DNA of 64,000 bases, from contig JAJVDF010000205.1 of the NCBI GenBank assembly GCA_022410635.1, positions 1,394,394-1,458,393 on the forward strand, read 5' to 3'. The notes below the pieces were generated by a model that did not search any database, had not been told where the DNA came from, and saw nothing but the letters and a program-made list of their open reading frames with translations. This document shows, one piece after another, positions 1 to 20,300 of the stretch. The stretch is from Tretioscincus oriximinensis (Eukaryota; Chordata; Lepidosauria; Squamata; Gymnophthalmidae). Both the position numbers and the translations under genes were made by a program. Each line of letters starts with the position of its first letter. The stretch's first letter is position 1.

Positions 1-279
1 AAACAGCCTTGGCTTCGGGTTGGCGCTAAAGTTCTTTTCTGTCAAAACCATGAGAAAAACCCAAGTATGGTGTATTTGGAAACAAATAAGTCTCCATTTT
101 ATGTGCAACCATCAGACAGAAAGAGTGGCTGGGGACATAAAATTGTGGGGCTGCCTGCCATAGCCTACACTAGCATGTGGATGGGTGCCAGGCTCCGAGA
201 TTTAGCCCAGAATAAGGTTTCGGGGAGGACAGGTCGTGGCTAAATAAATAAATACTAAGGCCGAAGCTGTCCAGAGTCC
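1..279. other. Upstream flank of PSMD6, no gene seen
   Basis: No exon, RNA gene or clear repeat is visible here. A short AT-rich run of TAAATAAATAAATA lies at about 241-255, just before the GC-rich promoter begins. Confidence 0.5.
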
Positions 280-700
280 CACTCAGTCAGCAGTCCCGTT
301 TTTAAAGCCTCCCTGCGCACGCAGGCGCAGTGGCGACATTGCTGCTCTACCTCGGTTGGCTCCTCACGTTGACAGCTGCTGCTGCTGCTGCTTCTGCTGA
401 GCGCTTGGAAGCCGGAAGTTCAGGCTGCAGCGTTGGTCGGGCCGGAGAAACCTACCGTGGCACGTGTATGACACTTTGTGACGTCGGCGAGGGCAGGACC
501 CAGCACCGGAAGTGGCTTCTGTGGCGCTCAGCTGCGGCGCAGGCGCACTCCTATCTTCCGTCTCCGTTCGGGTGAGAGTCCCCCTGAGTCACTACCGCGC
601 CGGGCCGGCCCTCTCCCGTCGTTACAGCCGCCGTCGCCGCTTCCGTAGCTGGACCTGCTGCCCCTGCCCGCCCCCTACGCTCGCCGCCGCCGCCGCCGCG
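280..700 (+). promoter_or_regulatory. PSMD6: CpG-rich promoter and 5' UTR of PSMD6
   Basis: The sequence turns GC- and CpG-rich from about 300 and stays so to about 960, across the first exon, as expected for a housekeeping CpG-island promoter. There is no convincing TATA box. Visible motifs are NRF1-like GC repeats (TGCGCACGC at 314-322), ETS-type CCGGAAG at 412-418 and ACCGGAAGT at 505-513, an E-box CACGTG at 461-466, and a CRE-like TGACGTC at 479-485. A run of GCC repeats ends directly at the ATG. The exact transcription start is not determined. Confidence 0.75.
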
Positions 701-10216
<9,516 letters not shown>

Positions 10217-10480
10217 CTTTTTTAAAGAAGCAGAAAGGTGAATGTAGGGAAAAAAAACGTTTGGGGGAGTAATTAGAAATATATTGTGTAACTTGTTATG
10301 TTGTAACTGAGGAAATGGCCATTGGGATGTGGTTGGGATGTGACAAGCTCTTTCATTGTCTTAACAGAGATGGATAAATCTGTTCGTGTTTTCAGACCTG
10401 CATTGTTTATTAAACACATTGTACCCCTGACTGTGCTTTTTGTGGTGTGTGTGGGTAATAAAACCGTTTTTTAAAAAATC
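10217..10480 (+). terminator. PSMD6: PSMD6 3' UTR and polyadenylation signal
   Basis: AATAAA at 10457-10462 is a good polyadenylation signal about 240 bases after the stop, preceded by a GT-rich stretch. A second AATAAA at 10561-10566 could give a longer form. The cleavage site cannot be fixed from sequence alone. Confidence 0.75.
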
Positions 10481-12409
10481 GAGAATACACTATTTCTATG
10501 CACTCAAGAAATCAGATGAGTGGGAACTGAAAAGCATTTTATTACTGTAAAGAGATGACTAATAAACCTGCATGTTGGACATTTACAAGTTGGACGTTAT
10601 AAAAGACTTTGGGGGCTACAGCAGCACTTGCATTAGTAGAGCTGTTGTTCTTTTATCAAGCAAACTATTTGTCCACACCGTGTGCTCAGTTGGAAAAGAT
10701 GGGAAGGGATTAGATGCTGTTGGCTTCTGAATGCCAAGTCTGTCTGAAAATATATCCTCTGCCATTCAAAATGTGCTTGTGGGTGAACAGGGTAACCTCA
10801 CATGTGTTACCAAGACTTGGGCAGACAGCTAGGAAGATAATGTGCTGATCCAGCTGTGTGCAAAGGTTTCCCATAACTAGTAATTGTTCCTCATTGTAGA
10901 TACTTCGGGAACTAAATAGGTTTCTAAACGATCTAAGGGAATTTCTGGTGGATGCGGTCGGCCTTCCCATCAACATTCTGCATAAGCTGTGGGACACAAA
11001 GATACCCAGAGTCCTTGATAAGGTTTCTGTGATATCCCCATCAGTAGCCTGTAGGAGCCCACAGCTTTCTTTGCTTTGTGTTGGTCCATGGATGATTAAA
11101 TGGACAGTGGTGCTATTCTAAATTTTGAACTTTATTTGACCATGCACATCTTGGAGCACGCCATATTTATAGGCACTGAACTAGTCTCTATGCCAACAAA
11201 ATGCACCATGTCTCTGAGGAGGCTTTGAAGTCATTTCAAGCACAAGCTTGAAACCTGGAAAAGGCAGCCAGTTATCAGAATGTTTTCTGAGGCTGTACAA
11301 GGTGGGGAGAAGCATGCAGGGAAGCCTAACTTGGCGCCAAGAGTAGCACCATAACAATACGGCACCTTAATTTTCTCAGAGCCACTTGGAACTGGATGAC
11401 TTTGGAATAAATCGGAGATCCTTGGAGAAATGTTTGGTTTGGTCTGACATCAGTTTCGGTTATTGCAAGCTGACATTGGGCATTCAGCTTGCAGGTCTTT
11501 GTACTTGCAACTTGCCCTCTTGTATCTGGCCCAACTTGATTTCAAAGAAATAGCTGTGTTGGTTTGAGGCCAAAGCATCTAGAAAGGTCACATGGCACCT
11601 TAGAGGCTAACAATAACAACAAAAATAGACAAATCTTTACTCCAGAAGTAGCAAAGACTTGTCATATTGGATCCAGTGAGTGATCGACACCTCACTAGGG
11701 GCAGGTGAGGTTGTCTCTTTTGTGGACTGTCTTGGATCCATGGCTGTGCCTGACAGTTCATCTTCCATTCCTTGGCAAAGTGCTCCAGAGAGTAGTTGGT
11801 GTTACAACTGCAAGATGGCATGGAGTGTCTGGGCTTTAAGCTTTGCCTCAGTGTTGAGACTGCTTTGTTTATCCTACAAAGTACTTAGGAAGTTTGGATA
11901 AGGTTCACCCTGTGGCTTCTTCTAGTTATAGTGCGTATGTAAAAGCCAGAGAACCTGTGAATAGCAATCACTTGTTCACCCTAGAGAAGCTGAGGGGACA
12001 GGGAGATATAGTGGTGTATTCTCAGTATAGTGGAGCATGACCTAACTTTGCCTCAGCACTCCAAGAAGTGATTTGTAATTCTTTGTTTTATGTATCTGCC
12101 TTGCACATATTGCAGGACTGTGGTGTCTTCTAGAAAATCAAACAAACCAAAGTTTAAATGTCACGTTTTTAACTGCAGTGTGAAGCATAGTAAAGCAAAT
12201 GTTCAAATTCTACTGTTCATAAATGCTTTAGGTTTTGTCAGAGTGGAGGGTGACTGGATAATTTCCAGGCAAAACACTAACAAAGCTTTCCCTGATTCTA
12301 GTTTTTGCTGGCCTTTCAAGTGAATGTAAACTTATGACTCTTACGAAAAACATTCAGTCAACACATTTGACATTCTACGTGGCTATTAAGCAAAAGCACA
12401 AGCTTTTTC
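10481..12409. other. Tail-to-tail intergenic region between PSMD6 and ATXN7
   Basis: No exon is visible. A degenerate fold-back arm lies at about 11553-11665. The rest is unassigned unique-looking sequence. Both neighbouring genes end towards this stretch, so read-through of their 3' ends could overlap here. Confidence 0.6.
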
Positions 12410-12429
12410 TTATAAATAGTATAAATTAT

Positions 12430-12435
12430 TTTATT
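12430..12435 (-). terminator. ATXN7: Candidate distal polyadenylation signal of ATXN7
   Basis: TTTATT on the plus strand reads AATAAA on the ATXN7 strand. Transcript cleavage is expected 10-30 bases further on, near 12410. Confidence 0.55.
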
Positions 12436-14646
12436 TACAGAAACTTGTTACAAAACAAATAGACTATATATTTCTTTTCTTCTTTTAAATATCCAAAGTA
12501 ATTTTCTCTACCCATGACATTTGTTCATATACTATACAGCAGCCAACACAAAAAGTTCAGCTCCGAGCAAATGCTCTTGAATATGTATACAAATTATCAA
12601 ACTATTCACACATTGTACATAGGAGATTGCTTTTTTACCATTTTCTCTCTCTCTGAAGCCAGGCTCAACTCCAAAGGAAGGAGCTTCCACAGCCTACATT
12701 CTCATTGACATTATGTAGTGCTAATTAAAAAACAATAGTCACTTTTCACAAAAATCAGGATCTTTTGCACAAAGCATTTAAAATAGCTGATTTTCTGCTG
12801 AAAGGAAAGCAGAAAAATATTTCTCAAACCCAATCCCCTTCACCATACAATATCCTCTTACCCAAAAGACAAACAGCAACAAAAAGAAAAACCCTTGGCA
12901 ATAACAAACTCTTGCCGGAAGACAACTTACCGGAAGATGACGGGGTTGAAATTACCCTAGGACTACAAATTCACTGTGAACCATTTTCCATGCAGACCAC
13001 ATGGGAAATAAAGGTTGGGATTTTGCAAAATCCCTTTCCTTTCTTCACAAGGCTTCCGTATGGAATATGTTGCCAGCGATTTGTGACCAGCCTCTAAGAT
13101 TGTTTTGGGAGTTATCAATTTCGATAATACAAAATGTCAACATTCTGTTATCCCTACCTCTAGGTGATAGTAACAGAAGAGCAGGTAGTGAAATTTATTT
13201 TTTAAAGGTCTCTCCAAAACTCTTGGGGCTTTAGTTATGAGCTAGGGACTTACTTCAAGCCTCACATTTTGCATGTCTGTCCACCCATCCACCCATTCAT
13301 CTATCCATCCATCCTGCATTCTCTCATATTTATGGAAAGTCATACATAGGTGAGAAAAGCAAGCTCCAATTTTTTTTAACAGAACATTCAAGTCTTTAAA
13401 GTAGAGGCTGTTAAAAACAGTCCAAGCTTAAAATCTAGATATATAAATCAGGCACTTTCAATTTTTCCATTAGTTTTCAGCCATGTAAAGACTCACACCA
13501 ATGTACATGCATGTGGGCATACTCTATCGCATACACGCACATACACACAAATGCGTAAAAAAAGAAAAGAAAATAGAAGCACTGGGTCACAACTAATGAA
13601 TTCTGGGACTCAGGCAACTGTAAGCAATGTTGTTTATAGCCAGTAATATGCAACCAGCTGACGCACAGCCTTTCCATCGTGGAGAATGGCACCTGTGGTC
13701 ATGAATGCAACACCCGGGCCTCAATTGGTATCCAGCAACTCCAGAGACATTAAAAAGGGACAGTTTCCCCTTCCCCACATAGAGGCATCCCTTAAAAACT
13801 GCAAAATAGGCATGTTAACTATTGGCTTGGCAGTGAACCACTTCAAATTATAAAAAGGTATTTGCTTTTTTTTCCTTTTAATTAATAAATACTAGATGAT
13901 TTTCAGTTGTACCAAAACTGGATATAAGAAAAAAAGACCTGTGCAAAAATACATATTTAAATATGTACAGTCAATTAACAAAATATGTCTTCTGAAATAG
14001 GGATACTTCAGTATTTATAATAGAACAAGAAATTCCAAAATAAAGATACAAAAGTATGGGTTTTGTTATTTCCATATAATTCTTTGTTCACCATTGCAAC
14101 ATTTTATTTTAGGTTAAGAAAACTGCAGGAGTCATTATGAGAAGCTGGAAAGACTATAAAAATTGTATTTTCTTAAATTATAATACCAAAATCTTTCTTA
14201 GAAACAACCCAGCCACTGCAAATCTTGCAAGATAAATTAAATCTGAAATTTCCTTAGTTATTTACAATAAGAATGTTGTCAGACATTAAAAGCTTCAGAA
14301 ACAATTATTCCACTTATCACTATGCCCCAGGAATGGAATATCGTTTGTATAATAGTTAAGCAAGTCTACATTTTGAGGGCAGATATAAATTAAAACAGCC
14401 TCTGGTTCTGTTCATGGCAAGTTTTAAAGTTATAAGCCACACAAAATAGATTTAGGTCACAATTCCATTCTGGAATGCCTCTTATCTGAGCTCCACTGGT
14501 TGTATTGAGTGGGCTTTGTGCAAGAACATGGCTGTGTTCGTGTAATGCTCTAATCCATTTGAACATGGCTTGCATTGCAGACATTCACAGTAGGAATTGG
14601 GCCCACAGTTTTAATTAAATGAAACACAGTGGTTAACTGCAGAGCA

Positions 14647-14656
14647 TATATATGAG

Positions 14657-14740
<84 letters not shown>
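14647..14740. repeat. Compound (TA)(TG)(TA)(CA) microsatellite
   Basis: TATATA, then (TG)n, (TA)n and (CA)n in sequence. The TG and CA parts are complementary, so the whole run can fold back. In the ATXN7 3' UTR. Confidence 0.85.
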
Positions 14741-15517
14741 GGAGCCCTGGACTTGCTTTGATACTTTCAGAGCAACATAATCTTTATAAAACAGAGACAT
14801 TTTTCAGTAATTAAAGCCACTAAGGTTTAACGTATGAAAAATTGTCGTCCTTTGAAGATAAATCTATCAAAACCAAATTGCACTTGTGATTTAAAATACC
14901 CAACACATGGGATAGAGCTAGTGTTGATTTCTCTCTGCAGAGCAGATACATTACTTTGGTTGTTTTTTTCCCCACTCCCCAAATTAGCCAATTAAGAGAT
15001 CTGAATATTTTATAGCGTCTTTTATAAACCAAAGGGTTTTTAAACTCTCCCCTCAATATCCAGTCTTATTTAACATTTGCATAATCATTCCCATCCCAAG
15101 TATTGTTCCTTAAAAACAAACACATGATCACTTGTGAATTCAAGGCTTTAGAGTTGTCTGCATAGAGTGTTGTTACTTCACTGTGATTTAGAAATTGGAG
15201 CATATTTCATGCCAATTTGAACCCCTCAACAGGTCTGTTAAAAAAAAAAAAACCACCCAAATAACCAAGCAGCTGCTCCTTGTGGCAGCTTCAGAATCCC
15301 TGACGTGTAATAGAGAGAGAAAATTGGGCAGTGGGAATCAGACAGGCTCGAATGATTTAATCTCAGCAAGATCTGGTACCGTTTTAAGGCAGGTGTCTAC
15401 AGGCACGTTCTATTTCAAAACTGTTCCTGCCTTGAACCCAGATGACAAATCAACAACCAGGAGGAACCTTTTGGCCCACACAGATATCAAGTGGGTAGGA
15501 ATAAGCAAAACCTGGAA

Positions 15518-15628
15518 TCAGACACATACTTTTAATACATCTTAATGGGACTTAACCAGGGAAAAAACATTTTTTCCTGGTATAGTCTAGTTTTCAGGAC
15601 TGAAGTTGGATTAAAAGTACGTGTCTGA
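15518..15628. repeat. Hairpin-forming element in the ATXN7 3' UTR
   Basis: Arms TCAGACACATACTTTTAAT and ATTAAAAGTACGTGTCTGA pair at the ends. The centre GGGAAAAAACATTTTTTCC is also self-complementary. Same family as 35937-36054. Confidence 0.65.
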
Positions 15629-17301
15629 CTTCAGCTAGAGGGAGGTGATCAAATGGGGTCCAGATACAGAATGGATTCTACGGCTGCTATTATTTTGAGA
15701 ACTGAAACCAGAGCTTCAGCTGAGACTTTCTCTTGTGTTGCAGAAGGAAGGAACTGCGTTGACTATGTCCTATGGTTTCCCTTTTTACACGTTTTTCTTC
15801 CTTTTGCATGATAGGTTATATTTAAAAAAAATCCAGATTGTTTTTCAAGATTCACTAGTGTTAATTCAGATCAAAAGATGATACTGACAGGTTCTCTCTT
15901 TTCATGGATAAAAATGATTATTTGGACTTAGATGGTAGGTTTAAAACATTCCCATTTTACTCACAAAGTGAGAACAAAGTTAACACTGAGCTCAGAATTG
16001 GAACTGGACTGGCACTTCAATGCAGCCATCAGGAAATTCTGAGGTGGGCATTAGGAAATGGGAGGGTATTGTGATTATGGGATCAAGGCATCAAATTACT
16101 GAAAAGTCAAGAAAATCACCATTGACAATTCAGTATTTTAAATGTTTTGAATTTTTTAAAGACTCTTTTGCTTAAAATTAAAAAAAGAAGAAGCTTGTAT
16201 GGTTCAACCAACTTAAATTGGCATTTTGTTTTCCCACCCGCTTCCTCCAAACAAAGGCTTATGGCATACAGTATAGGTCAAGAAATATATTCTTTGGAAA
16301 TCATTTTAGAGGTCATTTATCATTTTGGACTTTAGAGTTTTATATATGGTTTTTGCCATTTTTTTTTCTTTTTTAGTAAAAATAAATCAAAGCAATTTTA
16401 TTAAACTGCAAGCAGGCACAGCTCTACTCCAACCAATGCCACTGTGNGAAGTTTCATTCATTTCAGTGGGGCTTGTGCAAAACCACACACAAAACTCCAC
16501 TAAAGCCAACAAGAATCTGTAGCAGCTGTGCTTGGTGGATACTGCCCATATAATTGTCCTGTACCATGATCCACTATTTAAACATGCTCTATAATCATGA
16601 ATGATGGCCACAAACGTGTGTGTATGGAAGTGGGTATTTTTTAGAACTCCTGACAGCTTCTTAATCCCAAATTCCTTGCAAAAGGCTGGGCAAAAAGACC
16701 ATTTTGTTTGTAAATTGTGCTATTTTGCATTCCAATCAAGGAACATTGCTAAAACACTAAAGCCATATTCCCTTCTTGAGGGTTTCCTTTTTATTGTGCC
16801 TAACACATTGTGCCCCCTTCTCGAGGGGTTTCACCGGACAGTGCCAAAGTGGNGATTACGTATACTATGACACCATTAGAAGAAAACAGAAACAAGTCCA
16901 CAGTAATGTTCCCCACGCACCCCAACCCCGGAAAACAAAAAACCACATTGCTTTGCCCAATCAATCCAGATCAAATAGTGGCAAGATAATGTTGTCCTGT
17001 AAAGTAAGAATCTCATAAGGATTTGTAGGCAAGTAGTCCAGACCACTGGTAACACTGACAGGGACAATCATGTGGCTGAACTGTAATCCAGGGTCCGTTT
17101 CCTAGCTTCACTGCTACAGACATGGCTTCACAGAAACGCCTTGATTTTGTGACAGTCCAGTAGATTTCCACACCTGAGGACTGTGGGAAGCTGGGAGAAC
17201 TCAAAAGGCATCGTAGAATCCAGGATTTCCAGATGGAGATTTTTTCTCGCTTGTAGTGAAGTGTCCAGTTCTTCTCCTACCATGGTACAGTCTGTGAACT
17301 G

Positions 17302-17319
17302 TTAGGGCCGGGCCTTTGG
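17302..17319 (-). CDS. ATXN7: ATXN7 terminal coding segment with stop
   Basis: After the acceptor TTTTTAAG come just CCA AAG GCC CGG CCC TAA, i.e. PKARP and stop. This equals the C-terminus of the main human ataxin-7 isoform and fixes the end of the frame. It is too short to show up as an open frame. Confidence 0.92.
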   Translation of the reverse strand, partial: PKARP

Positions 17320-20300
17320 CTTAAAAACAAAAAAGAGGGAGAAAATCATTTACATGGAGTTCTTCAAACCGTAAATATCTAATTATAGGTGAAATCTCAT
17401 TATAATGAATGCCAAGGGGTTGGGTGAATGTTTGTTATAATGAAACGTTGTAACAAAATCCATTGCAACCAACATTACTCCTACAGGCGTTCTGCTGGGA
17501 CTTTCAAACTTGTTTAGTTGTATTGCAAATTTTGTTATATCGGGGTTTTTGTAATGCAGTTTCATTGGAATACTAAAAACACCCTTGGGGAAAACTTAGT
17601 TTTTAACAGACAAACATTTAGTTGCTCTGGGAGGAGAAACTGGGTTTATTTTACTACCATTCTGGTATTTATCAGATTTGTATCAGGTTTACCAGTGTCT
17701 CTTATCACGTGAATCATCAGAAGGAACCTATGAGACCTTTATGCAGGGACGGATAGCTCAGTTGCTAAGGAATCCATCTCTCATCTGGGAGATGAGGTTT
17801 GGAAGCCCTGTGTGGGATGTGGGGAGGGGTGAGCACCTTCCACTAGGCTGCAACTCTAGCCAACCCAACTATTCGAAAACATGTATTGCAAGAAATTGCA
17901 ACTGACTGCAAATAGATACATGGGAACCACCACAGCCTGGTCGGGAACATAGAATGTAAGCCTTCAGGCAAAAATACCCTTGTAAGCCGCTTTGAGTCCT
18001 TTTGAAAGGTGAGAAAAGCGGAGTATAAGAACCCAGTTCTTCTTCTTCCTCTTCTTCTTCCATCAACCTTTTTTCCCTCAGCACTTTATATGAACATAAT
18101 TCAATGCTAAAGGCACAGTGAACTCTAAACATCTATTGCTGCCTTCTAGCTCTTTAACACAGTGTCAGTATTGCTGACTTTATCTTCACAACTGCATCAA
18201 ATGGCATGGATAGGTCTTAATTCATAGTAATTACAGTTGGCAATGATCTTGGAACAACAGATGGTGTAGAGTGAAACAAGCCAGGATAGCTATCTGACCC
18301 ATTCAAGTCTAATCTAAGTCCTGGGTGGTTATTTTACTGCCAAGGCTGTGTCACCAAATTAATAAGCATAGCTGAACAAATGTCAGCTTTCAGCAGGTGA
18401 ACGGTAACGTCCTCAGCAGGTTTTGGCATTAATGATCAGGCAGGAATAAATGTTCAGATGAGGGGTTTTTTTGTTCACTCATTTGTGCACATAAGGGACA
18501 ATAAGCAAAAGTGATGTTCCTTATGGCAATGCTTGGCTTATGAAGTTCAGTAACAATGTCACTCTTTCCTTTAGCTTAAGAAACATTTTCCAAATATCTG
18601 CTCATCTCAGATGTTAGCTATTCTAAGAAAGGTGAACAGGAGTGAACTATCCTAAAATCATGGTAAATAAATAAATAGGTCCAGTTGAGTCNAATGTGAC
18701 CCATAATTTGCACTATGTTTGCTGACTCTGAGAAGAGATTTTTGTCTGCTGATGGTTGGCAACCAAAGAAGCTTTATACCATATCCCTCATCAGTTCTGC
18801 AAATTGCAAAAAACAAATGCTAATCACGCTTCAAGTAACAGCACTGAACAAAATCAGTTAAGATATTTAACCCTAGGCAATGCTGCGTTTCTAAGGTCCT
18901 ACAAGACCCCCTTACTAAATATTCTGGACCTAGACCAACGGGGATATTTCTGTGCCATCGTCTCTGCAAGGACATTTCCAACATTTAGTGCACCAAGACC
19001 TCCATTTGTTCTGCTGGCAGACTGTTACATTCCTTGTCAATCACAGCCCCAGATCATTAATATTTCCCTTGTTTTAGATACTCTTGGATTCTCGTTACAG
19101 TCTTGTACTCTTTGTTTACATTTGTTTTTGTATTTTGTTTGTATTTACCAAACAAACGAAAACACACACAATAGGAATGGAATTTGTGACAGTGAATTGT
19201 CTGCATATGAACTTTTGTTCCATTAAGATATCATACCTGATGAAGGATTGAATTGTTCATCAGCCCTTGAGTCCCAGGTACTGAACCGGCATGTTTTGTG
19301 TGCATATTGTTTACCTGTGGCAATTTGGCAACCTTGTTTGCTTTACTGCTGCTGTTTATGCTGCTTGAACCAGGCGAGCACTTTCTTTTCTTTCCTATTA
19401 ATTTATCTAAGGAAGGATGAGAATGTGAGAACCCGCTGTGCGAGTTGACTGTGAGTTCACTGGACTGGTGAATGAACGGTCCCAATGAAAGCGTAGAGTC
19501 GCCACTGTTCACCATGACACTCATTCTCTTAATAGATTCTGCAGGGCTCCCTGTTGGAGGGCCCCTCCCTGATTGGTCATGTTTTAGGCTAACTGAGTTA
19601 GCTTTACCAGTCATACAATTGAGGCCAACACTGTGGGATGAAGACATCACCGGTGAGTGGTAAGGAGCCCCAGAGTTTCCAGAGTTAACCACACAGTTTT
19701 TCCTAAAGGACTCTGTGGAATGAGAAGAAGCTGCTGGCAGCACAGAACTGTTTTTACGCTTCTTTCCTGAGCTGCCACCACTGCTGTTGCTACTGGAACT
19801 GTTACAGTTGGCGCTGCTAGCAGAAGGTTCCTTGGGCTTCAAAGACTTGCTGGATTTCAATTTCTGAGGTTTGCTAGACAGAGGTGAAGGTACCGAGGAA
19901 AGCACTGGAGGTGTTGAAGGGGATGTAGACACTTGTCTTGATTGCATACTGCAAGCAGGCTCTGCTGCACCAAAACTAGCAGGGTTGGCATTGAGTGTAG
20001 CTGCGTGCGATGGGACTGATTTCCCGGTAAGGGATAAACAGGAAGGAGATGCAAGCACTGGTGATGACATAGCCGTGGTGGGTAAGTGAAAACCTGTCGT
20101 GCTGGCACCGTACTGGGGTACGGGAGTTGAACTTGTCCGAGATGGAGCACGTACAGACGCAGTGTTGCTTGTTGCAGGTGGAATTTTCCTAAAGGACAGA
20201 AAAACAGCAGTGGCATGATCCAGAGATATTTTGCCTAGGATAAAATTTATTTTTNNAAAAAAAAAATTGACGGAAATGATCACAGAAACCAATGAAAATC

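Larger units (their letters stand above)
12410..17301 (-). other. ATXN7: ATXN7 3' UTR (about 4.9 kb)
   Basis: From the stop at 17302 towards lower coordinates the sequence is AT-rich and almost free of CR1 and SINE copies, unlike the introns, as expected for a long 3' UTR. Human ATXN7 also has a multi-kilobase 3' UTR. On the minus strand AATAAA occurs at 12430-12435 (likely distal signal) and 14103-14108 (possible proximal signal). A Pumilio-type TGTACATA lies at 13962-13969. It also holds a TG/TA/CA microsatellite (14647-14740) and a hairpin element (15518-15628). The true cleavage sites are not proven. Confidence 0.7.

Noticed and set aside
12765..13097. 110-codon plus-strand frame
   Set aside because: Falls in the predicted ATXN7 3' UTR on the opposite strand, no known domain.
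13270..13320. Short CCATCCA-type repeats as a possible CRISPR-like array
   Set aside because: A decayed tetranucleotide repeat with no spacers; CRISPR arrays are not expected in vertebrate DNA.
18756..19226. 156-codon open frame on the plus strand
   Set aside because: It lies in the last ATXN7 intron on the opposite strand, has low-complexity hydrophobic translation and no recognisable domain; chance frame.
19857..20216. 119-codon minus-strand frame
   Set aside because: Out-of-frame overlap with the 952-base ATXN7 exon; the ataxin-7 frame explains the region.
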